From the NCBI GenBank assembly GCA_037440405.1, contig JBBIUE010000004.1, positions 35,045 through 99,044 of the forward strand: a stretch of DNA of 64,000 nt, given 5' to 3'. Both the position numbers and the translations under genes were made by a program. The notes beneath the pieces were generated by a model. The model was not told the DNA's origin. It ran no database searches and worked only from the letters and a program-made list of their open reading frames with translations. Source of the DNA: JANMGV01 sp037440405. Its GTDB lineage: Bacteria; Planctomycetota; Planctomycetia; Pirellulales; Pirellulaceae. This document shows, piece by piece, positions 29,601 to 36,611 of this stretch (within the stretch, counting starts at the first letter, position 1; every line of letters starts with the position of its first letter).

Positions 29601-31719
29601 CTGCATCAATTGCCATCGCTCCACCCATCAGATTGAACTGCTTGGTAATGCGCGAAGCAAGCGTACTACTCGTAAAGCTCCCCGTTTCGTCTAAGAGCGC
29701 TCGATTAGCTGCAAGGAACTTGGTTTCAAACTCGCTTAGAATGGATTGACGGACGGCGCAGTTGGGCGCAGAAGCTTCCAACAAACGATTCAGATCGCAG
29801 CGGATCTCGGGAAGGCGAAGTCCCAATTGAAGCTGAGTGCCAAATTCTCCACCGAAGATGGTTCCAACAACCACTGCTGTTTTCTCGCGAGGCAATCGTT
29901 CGATCTGTTTCTGATAATCGTCGATCGCTTGTCCAGCGGCATCAAGCAACATAAATTGCAATGGGTTGGCTCGCTCGACTTGCTTTGGAGGAACTTTATG
30001 CTTTCTCCAGTCGTATTGGTAATTCGTGAGGAATCCACCCAGAGCGCAAGGGACACGCCAAGGCAGTTGAGCTTGCGCCTCTACTCCAATGTGCTTGCGC
30101 CATCGCTCCGCAGGCGCATCAACTAGGCAAGAACGGCCAGAGCGCAGAAGTTGAGAGAAAGCGTCAAATCCATCCGCTCCCGGAACAATGATTCCTCGCC
30201 CGACGATCGCGATTGGCTCGTCATTTTTGAATTGAGTGTTCGGTCGGCTCGCTGTTTGCAACTCCCTTCGAGAGTGCGGTTCGGTGGGGACCGTGAGCAG
30301 TCCCTTGTGATATTCTGCCGAGAAATGCTCAACGACCAAATGGACATTCAAACCGCCGATTCCAAATGCGTTGACCGCCGCACATCGCGGTCGACCTGCG
30401 GGAACTTCCCAAGGTTCACGCTGCAAAGGCAGCCTGAACGGGATTTGGTTCCAAGGTATCGTCGAATTGGGCTTGCTGACACCAATGTTTGGTGGAATGC
30501 GGCCGTGGTGCATCGACAAAATCGTCTTTAGGAGACCGGCAAGACCAGCCGTCTCCAGAGTATGTCCCAAGTTGGCCTTGACGCTTCCGACGGGAATCTT
30601 CTTTTTGAGCACCGGCTGGAAAAAATCCGCAAGGGCCTCCATTTCGGTTGCATCGCCGACTTGCGTGCTGGTCGCGTGCGCTTCCACATATTGAACTTGG
30701 TCGGGCTGAATTCCGTCGTGATAGGCCCGCCGCATGGCGGTTGCCTGTCCCTCGCGTCTAGGTGCCCAGAGGCTCTTCCCTTTTCCATCGGATGACATAC
30801 CCAACCCGCGAAGGACCGCCCAGACCCGATCACCTGATCGCAATGCAGCCTCCAATGGCTTGAGTACGATCGCGACGTAGCCTTCAGCGCTGATCAACCC
30901 GTCAGCGTCCTCATCGAAGGGACGCGAGCCCGTTGCGCTGCAGGATTGAGCAAACGAGAACAAAACAAGATTATCTGCTTTGTTGTAGGAAGCACCACCG
31001 ACGATGGCCGCGTCGGTGAGCCCCAACTGAAGGTCAATCGCTGCTAGGCTCAGTGCCACAAGTGACGATGCGCAAGCAGCATCGACGACGAAACTAGGAC
31101 CGATGAACCCCAGAAGTTGGCTGGTCAATCGAGCAGCCCGATTCGCTTCAAAAAAATAGTTTTGACGAGTTTCCCGTCGTGGCTTCCCACTTCGCAATGC
31201 CGCCGTGAACTCTTGCACGATTCGATCGCGATCTCGTTGATCGAGAGTTTGAAAGCTCGACAGCTCATTCAACAGGTCCGCCGTTTGTTCGGCCATGGTG
31301 GCCAATTGCAAATCACCGCCGCTGCGCGTCCCTCCGCTGTGCCCCACGTAGACACCAATCCGAGAATTTGGCAGCTCGTTCGTCGCCCAACCGGCATCTC
31401 TGACGGCTGCCGCAGCAACTTCGGCGAAGATCAAATGGCTCGCATCAAAGGACTTGCGTTGGGACTCATCCCAAGGCATCAGCGATGGGTCGAAGGGGCG
31501 TTCCCGAATCAGCCCCCCCAGGTCGGTATACGTCTTACCTACTTGCCCCTTCCTTTCGTCAAAGTAAAGGGACCTGTTGAGACGGTGTTCGGGAAATCGA
31601 CCAGTTCCCGATCTGCCCTCATCCAAGAGAGTCCAGAATTCCGAAAGGTTATCAGCCCCCGGAAGCCGACATGCCATTCCCACGATCGCCAACGGATTTT
31701 GGATGAGCGATTCAGCCAT
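23614..31719 (-). CDS. PUFA-synthase-like type I FAS/PKS (KS-CLF-AT-ACP-ACP-KR-DH)
   Basis: A 2701-residue multidomain synthase. Order by approximate residue: KS 9-460 (Cys in VDAACASSL near 214, His in VEAHATST near 345, His in NLGHTLETAG near 386); a second KS fold 500-905 with no catalytic Cys or His (AIDAGEASGL, IGDLKGAKGH), read as a chain-length factor; AT 1050-1370 (PGQGSQ, GHSLGE near 1140); two ACPs with LGIDSIK and LGLDSIK (Ser near 1508 and 1682); a KR with structural subdomain 1840-2330 (TGGARGITQF, DYAAANEM); and a hot-dog dehydratase 2430-2700 (FLLEHCFQDRPLLP). There is no ER or thioesterase. This most resembles PfaA/PfaC-type secondary-lipid synthases. A phosphopantetheinyl transferase is needed and not in the window. 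It overlaps the thioester reductase stop by 8 bases. Confidence 0.9.
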   Translation of the reverse strand: MAESLIQNPLAIVGMACRLPGADNLSEFWTLLDEGRSGTGRFPEHRLNRSLYFDERKGQVGKTYTDLGGLIRERPFDPSLMPWDESQRKSFDASHLIFAEVAAAAVRDAGWATNELPNSRIGVYVGHSGGTRSGGDLQLATMAEQTADLLNELSSFQTLDQRDRDRIVQEFTAALRSGKPRRETRQNYFFEANRAARLTSQLLGFIGPSFVVDAACASSLVALSLAAIDLQLGLTDAAIVGGASYNKADNLVLFSFAQSCSATGSRPFDEDADGLISAEGYVAIVLKPLEAALRSGDRVWAVLRGLGMSSDGKGKSLWAPRREGQATAMRRAYHDGIQPDQVQYVEAHATSTQVGDATEMEALADFFQPVLKKKIPVGSVKANLGHTLETAGLAGLLKTILSMHHGRIPPNIGVSKPNSTIPWNQIPFRLPLQREPWEVPAGRPRCAAVNAFGIGGLNVHLVVEHFSAEYHKGLLTVPTEPHSRRELQTASRPNTQFKNDEPIAIVGRGIIVPGADGFDAFSQLLRSGRSCLVDAPAERWRKHIGVEAQAQLPWRVPCALGGFLTNYQYDWRKHKVPPKQVERANPLQFMLLDAAGQAIDDYQKQIERLPREKTAVVVGTIFGGEFGTQLQLGLRLPEIRCDLNRLLEASAPNCAVRQSILSEFETKFLAANRALLDETGSFTSSTLASRITKQFNLMGGAMAIDAGEASGLNALQASCGMLRVGAADAVICAAGLRSMDLSTYEALFSLGRLDANSMPPKLPGEGVVVFLLKRLSDARRDGDQVYGTIRQVSNWYGKVDPNRAYSYLQSEVNASQRVPAPVEIVVGLENGSLSKFEHARFTRDFPGAQLQTAKHIAQIGDLKGAKGHVTLMERLATTGSKSAKNERMIFLSEDDDVCVVDYGIGSVDENRIHPQNLENAEESSHDTKAIAKPHPLQERASEPSMTSSSQGQKRVPNQAQLMPIARLHLHSDSAEGLRLAASDIRQARHRMLKPPSKESGPFQAIIVARGEDELQDRLKLLADSSLDQLHRLTVKGIFVKEPTANNQRSIVAVYPGQGSQSGKLVETWTHFSLDAKNALEEANAILQHLGSPVFDELLKMAGGSASSTWPTQACMLVAEYVLMRALPMRSIPWHAAVGHSLGELGAMMAAQCWDLAAALRFVQARAAAVDRIPNRGGLVSVASDAESVRGLLATYPAPIWLTHVNGPKQVVFGGALDELKQWSEAMMKKGIAATALAVPAAFHTPMMGAAQVELSPHARQAPIAPPVFPFFSTISNKYVADPNEIRRGLIEQLTTPVLYRDAIERLYQDGGRAFVEIGPGQVLTNLNRAILADRNVTLWSLERADGDCERSLAELNAILELFGVAPATSAGDISEHHSAFQNSQLRPNLQPIVLDATQRRRQRLRERATVQARSGPLHEIPQPMDDDHSSRVGSLASVLPPQGSPGTTACDPVTAKSTKVSMNQNSAGIFSDAQSLEAFLRDFIVEQTGYPPDMIELDWDLEADLGIDSIKQAQLYGELRAMIEFDVQPLLDGKVRTLRQMIEFLGQSALGHATNQQDSSTAEPDQPIVIESVLTNHGETTPTALDVLSNPLEAESTLVKTLLPTPHANREPVAPLDPTHHLVAASADTLDCSTFDLSSSTERWKVVPEAELTKFLVDFVVDHTGYPPDVVELDADFEADLGLDSIKLAQLFGEMRNHYHLAIELSDRETLAQCRTLNHIIGLFASDRAPQQAEPCQPIETAPRTSQSNGSAEMASGETSALQVDRTPEYREAYQWAQENGHHLWNFLTHHADHKPTVEQHHGTLTATEELPPPTQNRLRGLADGSGMSIVNIAPILLRSSFIEDWTQFIRCVESAPPVQVRETEVGSEESNGSASKDVCRRFVLRLHPARKASRWFAKPEWTGAAVVLGSNAHADAMVSQLNRDGVACLKLESALPLSEAIEKFDRFSAQHPVHHWFIASARDTAASTQFEPTWWQLRKSSGFRSIFYLSQRWYERALAGKFAEQTTLVALAGLGGSFGLEDKIIAVESGGISGLLKALQIEFWVNGYTALPIKIIDLPPDANPQQGVRIAWQELANSSYENEITYRNDERMTVRIFPKQLQVATPKVYTRGGNWILTGGARGITQFTARKIAQRYGVHVHLIGKTPCQQPQANWHPQSEEELRQFKVKFMDQARQRGENVLQSWQQQEKVLQIQKNLWELQQAGIEAHYHSCDVKDFAALEKVIESIRRDFGPITGVVHGAGAGQDARFDRKRPDKVEECLGPKIEGTINLMYLTMHDPLECFVGFGSISGRFGANGNSDYAAANEMLAKIVDWYRDIRPEVPATTFHWHAWDDVGMATKPGTRLGLELVDMQFMPAREGAKHLIRELDAGLPEREILITDNRYYRVFVPAETRVRETNGSARVVHHRSLLCNPSEAIDAKTTRDSCVLDPKKETFLLEHCFQDRPLLPVVVGLELLIEPALGALRLEDWRSKNRPVHFKSIEVLRGLRFFDDRPLTVEVIRQIIDANRCSVVLRSDFHARNGTLVEKSRPYMKAEVANLAHRESLDWNVPDINSLPWERVRYPEKNPAFYVGPSFQALKKACVYGDRSYGFILAPSLVHLAGLHREIEGWNIPCAALDACLFSTGILAWKHVRQGISLPVGFGDLVFHGLPQPGETCLVESRWKRTEGRHAWFDFRMTTSDNTVLIEAMNYQISWLES

Positions 31720-33241
31720 GCGTGGAGCCCCTTCTTGTACGAGCCAGCGGAATCTGCGCTTGCGGTCGGTTCAAGTGTGGTTCCGTCGATGCTCGCGATC
31801 GAATCGCAAGGTCATCGATGAGTTCGAGGATCGAGGTTACGTGCGACGAAGGACTTGCAATCAAAAGCTTGCCCAATTCGTAGGCTTGCCTTGCGCGCAT
31901 CGTCCCTTGGATCATTTCTGCCCAAGCCCAGCCACTCAAATGGGCCCTTGCCGTCGGCTTTTTCCAATCAGCGAAGCACCGTCCGGAGTAGTCAACATTC
32001 CAGGAACCTCCACCCGGCCCGCTCACCTGGATCGATAAGCAACTTCCGTCGCTGTCCTCGGGAGCAATACTTAATGGTTCCGTATCGAGGATGTTTTGAA
32101 GTGGAGGAAACTCCGGTTCCTTTTCCGCAGGCGAAAAGGACTGCAAATGCCGGCGAATGGCGTAGCCAAAAGCAAATGCCAATCGCTTTTGAGAGATTTC
32201 TGGAGGTGCAACGGATTCAAGTGACTGGATGTTGGTTCGATCAAAAACTGGATCGTTGTTGATATAATCGCGATAGCTATGAAGATGCGTGGAGAGAGCT
32301 TGCTGAAAATCAATGGGAGGCAACCACGATGCGATTCGTTCCCAATCGATGCGTTCACGATCGACCGCATCGCAGACGGCTCGAAAAATCGTCCGACCAT
32401 CAACCGGTCGTGGATGTGTTAAGTGAAACGTCTTCCCCCATGCCTCTGGCGTGTACGTGAGCCGCACGATCTGTTCTGCTACCCAATCCACGGTTACAAC
32501 GTTTTTCCGTTCATCGCCACGAAGATTCATTTGATCGAAGAAATGGTCTTCCAAGTCTCGTCGGATGGAGAGCGCGCGAGCTAGTCGAAGTAAGATGTAA
32601 ATAGTGTGAAATGCAGAACCGAATCCAGTGTGCGAATCGCCAATGACAATCGATGGGCGATAAATGGTTAAGGAACTGAATTGGTCTCGTTTCGAGTCGC
32701 ACAACAATTCCGCGTCGAATTTGGACCGTTCGTACGCGTTCTTAAACTGCTGACCTTGTGCCAGTTCGGATTCCATAATGGGGCCAGCACGATCTCCGGC
32801 GACGTAAGCCGTCGAAACGTAATGGAAGTTGGGTACGTCGCAATCGATGCTCACATCCAACATCCTTTGAGTTCCAAAGACGTTCGAGGTGGATGGTTCG
32901 CCGGTGCGCTCGTCCATGTCGAAACGCACGCTGGCAGCACAATGCAATACTACCCCCACCGAACGCTTGATCCAGTCCTTGTCGGACGGACTCAGACCGA
33001 GGTTTTCTCGCTTAAGGTCCGCTGTTATCACTTTGGGGCGAATGTAAAGGCGATAATCTCGTTGTTCCCAAAATCGTATCCATGCATGGATGCGACGAGA
33101 GGAGGACTTCTGGTGTCGTTCTCGGGTTAGAACTGCGACGTTTCTTCCATCCTTGAGCAATTGATGAAGAATGAACTGGCCGACGAAACCGGTCGCTCCT
33201 GTCAGAAGAATAGATTGCTTATCGGTGATTGAGGAAATCAA
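31712..33241 (-). CDS. Thioester reductase with SCP2-like C-terminal domain
   Basis: A 509-residue protein with a TTG start at 33241, the only plausible start before the conserved N-terminus. Residues 1 to about 360 form an extended SDR of the thioester/carboxylate-reductase type: cofactor motif LLTGATGFVGQFIL, VVLHCAASV, STAYVAGD, and the catalytic YxxxK as AYERSKFDAELL. These enzymes cleave an acyl-ACP thioester with NAD(P)H to aldehyde or alcohol. The last ~110 residues (GPGGGSWNVDYSGRCF... AHLSGWAWAEMIQG... ELGKLLI) have the repeat pattern of SCP2 sterol-carrier-like domains, a possible lipid-binding tail. It overlaps the start of the megasynthase by 8 bases, hence translational coupling and likely a shared pathway. 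Confidence 0.82.
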   Translation of the reverse strand: MISSITDKQSILLTGATGFVGQFILHQLLKDGRNVAVLTRERHQKSSSRRIHAWIRFWEQRDYRLYIRPKVITADLKRENLGLSPSDKDWIKRSVGVVLHCAASVRFDMDERTGEPSTSNVFGTQRMLDVSIDCDVPNFHYVSTAYVAGDRAGPIMESELAQGQQFKNAYERSKFDAELLCDSKRDQFSSLTIYRPSIVIGDSHTGFGSAFHTIYILLRLARALSIRRDLEDHFFDQMNLRGDERKNVVTVDWVAEQIVRLTYTPEAWGKTFHLTHPRPVDGRTIFRAVCDAVDRERIDWERIASWLPPIDFQQALSTHLHSYRDYINNDPVFDRTNIQSLESVAPPEISQKRLAFAFGYAIRRHLQSFSPAEKEPEFPPLQNILDTEPLSIAPEDSDGSCLSIQVSGPGGGSWNVDYSGRCFADWKKPTARAHLSGWAWAEMIQGTMRARQAYELGKLLIASPSSHVTSILELIDDLAIRSRASTEPHLNRPQAQIPLARTRRGSTHG

Positions 33242-33803
33242 ACTGCTATCCTTCGCTTCGACATCAGTGACATGGGCCGTTGAACAACCAACATGAACTT
33301 GGCTATTTCTCGTTTCTTGCGTTGTTAAATCCGAAGTTGACGATCGCAGAAACCTCGCAGTCTGCGGAAAAAACAGCCAAATCCTCCATCTTTTCCATTT
33401 TTGCCAGTTTCACTTTTCGTCAACATTGTGTGTAATTGTAACGAACGAATCGGTTCTGGCGGAAATGCCTAGTAAACCGGAACTAATTCCTCTGAAGCCA
33501 TATCGAACTTCAACTCTCTTTGACGAATAACTCAGTGGAGTTGTTGCCAAAATTGCGAAGGGAATTCTTCGATGCTCGCGGGAGTCCATTGTTAACCTGC
33601 TGAATCGAGGCCGCAAGCTTTGCGGTTTATCCCGTCAAAATTTTTGGGAAAGTGTGACGATTTCTGTTACCATTAGTTGTCGGGTAATCGGGTGAGTAGA
33701 TGAGTAAATGTGTGAGGGATCGCTGCTTAGCCTCCTGTTAACTCGTATTCTCCGGAACCCACATTGCTGGAACCTTTTTTCCGATCTTTGAAGAAACTGA
33801 TTC
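33242..33803. other. Divergent intergenic region between lipid operon and Wzz-kinase
   Basis: 562 bases without a convincing gene, lower in GC than its surroundings. It must carry the promoters of both the minus-strand lipid operon and the plus-strand polysaccharide genes. The sequence CCGCAA-GCT-TTGCGG at 33611-33625 forms a 6-bp stem followed by TTTAT. Near 33692-33716 the element TGAGTA occurs twice 10 bases apart (GTGAGTAGATGAGTAAATG). No clean -35/-10 pair could be assigned by eye. Confidence 0.5.
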
Positions 33804-36533
33804 ATGATTGAAAACGTTCGCCAACCGCGTGTTCAGCGTCCAGTCAAAGCGAAGTCGGACCGAAGCGATTTTGACGTCATTAGACTAATGCGCCGCTATT
33901 GGCTGTTGATCGGCATCTGCCTAGTAGCGGGCTGGATGCTAGCAATTGCTTATACCATTGTGACTCCTCCGACATACGAGTCGAAGGCGTCGATCATGCT
34001 CATCCCTAAGGATACGACTTTAACTGCAAAGGGCGTCGAGGGGAGTCGGGACACCAGCGGAGTTATTGCGGAGGACATCCTTGCAACGCATGTGATGTTG
34101 ATACGAAGCCACCGTCTTGTCTCAACTGCACTTTCGGAGGTTCGCAATGTACAGATTGTGGACGGGAAGGTCGTCATGCTACCGAAGAGCATGTCGAAGG
34201 CATCCCATCCGATTACCTCCCATCACCAGGATACCGACGGCGTGAAGCTCTCGGAGAATTCTGCGTCTCGAGGCATCCTGACTGCAACCGTCCCGGCTAG
34301 TGGCATCGCAGTCCAAAATGAATTCTCGAATGAGCCCGCTACGTCACCTTTTCCTGACAAGGTGGCGGCAAGCTCAGCGACCGAATTTGATTCGCATCGC
34401 TCTGATTTGAGCGACGGCGAAGACTCTTCGGAGATCGAGTCTGCGGAAATCAAATCGCTTCGTCTCGAGGATTTGGAAAGTCTCGTCAGTGCGAAATCGC
34501 ACAAAGATCGGACGGTTGCTGATTATGTACTTCGAAACCTGACGGTCACTCGCGGGGGAGAAGGACAATCTCGAAACGCACAGGTCTTGACGATCGCATT
34601 TCAGCATTCGAACGCCGAGGACGCAAGATTGGTCGTTGATGGGATCATGCAAGAGTTCCAACGGTATTTGAGCGAAAACTTTGCGGATAAGAATAATCAA
34701 GCAGCGATGCTGATTCAGAATGCAACGACGCGATTGAGCCGAGAGCTTGAAGATGCGACGAAGGAATACTCGAAGTTCCGACAAGAATCGCCAATGTTGT
34801 GGTCCAAGGATCAGATATCGAATGTGCACAAAGACGAACTCGATCAATTGTTGCTTCGTCTGCGTGAAATCAAGAGCAAGAAGATCGAGGTGCAGAACCG
34901 TCTCGAGTTGGTGCAAACGGCGATCAAGGAGATCGATGAGAAGCATTTGCCTGATGCGATGCGGTTGGCCCTAGTCGATGACAAGAGTGCTCAGAGATTC
35001 AACTACATTGTCAATATGTTTGTCAATGATTCTCACAATTCAACGTTCATGGCCGATCAGCCATTGAGAATGGCGCTGGCGACCGAACGCGCGAGATTGA
35101 CGAATCTACAAGGTGAGTTATCAGCTCAAGCCACAACCTTGGGCGAACAGAATATCGTCATTCAATCGACCCGCGCGAAGATTGCGGAGGCCGAAGAACG
35201 GATTCGCGAGCTTAGCGAGTCGGTTCAATTGGACGAAAATCGCCCCCAGTTTGACGCGAAAGCATTGGTTGCAGCATACATTCGAATGCTCAAGACGGAT
35301 CTTCTTCAACTCGAGGTTGATGAGCAGCGACTCACTTACGAGAGTGAGGTAGCCAGGGAGGAAGCCAAGAAGCTTGTGAAGTTCGAGGTCGAAGGTGAAA
35401 CACTTCAAAAGAACCTTCAACAAAAGCAGGACTTGTTCAACGAGACGCTGAACCGACTGCGTGATATCAACTTGACCAAGGATTACGCTGGCTATGTTCA
35501 TGAGATTTTGCGCGATGCAAGCGACGGTGAGGAAGTCTGGCCGAGCTTGACAATCTGTCTGATTCTCGGAACGTTGGTTGGTTTCGGAATGTCGACCACT
35601 GGGATCGCGTTTACAGAGCTACTCAATCGCTCGCTTCGCTCAACCGACGAGATTGAGACGATTACGGGTGTGCCAATCATGTCCTACATACCGCGGCTTC
35701 ATCACCATGAAGACCGAGAATACCTAAAAGAGATCGAAGATTCCGGCTCTCGACTTCACCCCATCGTCTACACGGTTCATGCTCCTCGTTCCCAAGAGGC
35801 GGAGATCTTCCGAGGCCTTCGAACCAATCTCTTCTTCAAGAGTGCCGAAATTCGGGGCAAGGTTTTTGAAGTAACCAGCGCGAACAGTGGAGATGGCAAG
35901 TCGACCATGACGGCCAATACGGTAACATCGATTGCTCAGTCCGGGCGCAAAGTTATTCTATTGGAATGTGACTTGCGACGTCCGGCAGTTGCCGCGCTTT
36001 TGGGCTGTGCAAATCATCAGGGGCTTTCCGAACTCCTGAACGGTAAGGTTTCTTTGGAAAACGCGATTCAGAAATCAGAAGTTGATAATCTTTTTGTACT
36101 GTCTGCGGGAAGTCCACCTGAAAATCCCGCAGAATTGCTCGGATCGATTGAATTCCGAAATTTGATCGAGAAGCTACGAGAAGATTTTGATTTCGTAATT
36201 CTTGATTGCCCGCCTGTTTTAGCAGTATCGGATCCGTGCATTGTTTCCGATGTAGCCGATGGCGTCATCGTTGTCGTTCGCGTTAATCCGAAAAGTCGGG
36301 TCGAACTTCAGCGGACTGTGGCGATGCTTCGAGATGTTCAAGCCACGATTGTGGGAACGATCGTGAACGCAAGTCATTTGGAGGACGAGGGAGCTGTCGG
36401 AAAAGATGGCTATTACATGGGGTACGGCTATGGAACTTATGGACAGCGAGCAAATGGCTATTACACGCGGCCAGCTGCTCGTCGTCGAACAAAAAAAGTT
36501 GAATCCAGCCGCCACTCTGGTCAAACTAGGTAG
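33804..36533 (+). CDS. Wzz/Wzc-type chain-length regulator and BY-kinase
   Basis: A 909-residue polysaccharide co-polymerase fused to a bacterial tyrosine kinase. TM1 is at 32-53, a Wzz domain and long coiled coils (about 310-560) follow in the periplasm, and TM2 lies near 578-600. The cytoplasmic kinase has Walker A SANSGDGKST (about 691-700), Walker A' LLECDLRRP and Walker B FVILDCPPVLAVSD. The C-terminus has a tyrosine cluster (DGYYMGYGYGTYG then NGYYTRP) for autophosphorylation. Odd: residues ~115-215, inside the Wzz part, are an insertion rich in Ser, Asp and Glu without evident structure. It controls exopolysaccharide length and export with the sugar transferase that starts 78 bases downstream. 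Confidence 0.92.
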   Translation: MIENVRQPRVQRPVKAKSDRSDFDVIRLMRRYWLLIGICLVAGWMLAIAYTIVTPPTYESKASIMLIPKDTTLTAKGVEGSRDTSGVIAEDILATHVMLIRSHRLVSTALSEVRNVQIVDGKVVMLPKSMSKASHPITSHHQDTDGVKLSENSASRGILTATVPASGIAVQNEFSNEPATSPFPDKVAASSATEFDSHRSDLSDGEDSSEIESAEIKSLRLEDLESLVSAKSHKDRTVADYVLRNLTVTRGGEGQSRNAQVLTIAFQHSNAEDARLVVDGIMQEFQRYLSENFADKNNQAAMLIQNATTRLSRELEDATKEYSKFRQESPMLWSKDQISNVHKDELDQLLLRLREIKSKKIEVQNRLELVQTAIKEIDEKHLPDAMRLALVDDKSAQRFNYIVNMFVNDSHNSTFMADQPLRMALATERARLTNLQGELSAQATTLGEQNIVIQSTRAKIAEAEERIRELSESVQLDENRPQFDAKALVAAYIRMLKTDLLQLEVDEQRLTYESEVAREEAKKLVKFEVEGETLQKNLQQKQDLFNETLNRLRDINLTKDYAGYVHEILRDASDGEEVWPSLTICLILGTLVGFGMSTTGIAFTELLNRSLRSTDEIETITGVPIMSYIPRLHHHEDREYLKEIEDSGSRLHPIVYTVHAPRSQEAEIFRGLRTNLFFKSAEIRGKVFEVTSANSGDGKSTMTANTVTSIAQSGRKVILLECDLRRPAVAALLGCANHQGLSELLNGKVSLENAIQKSEVDNLFVLSAGSPPENPAELLGSIEFRNLIEKLREDFDFVILDCPPVLAVSDPCIVSDVADGVIVVVRVNPKSRVELQRTVAMLRDVQATIVGTIVNASHLEDEGAVGKDGYYMGYGYGTYGQRANGYYTRPAARRRTKKVESSRHSGQTR

Positions 36534-36611
36534 TACTACAAAACGACAAGGCTCAGTGAGGAACGCTGGTTTTACCATCTGAGCAAAAATCCTGTCAGTC
36601 TGCGAGAGAGT

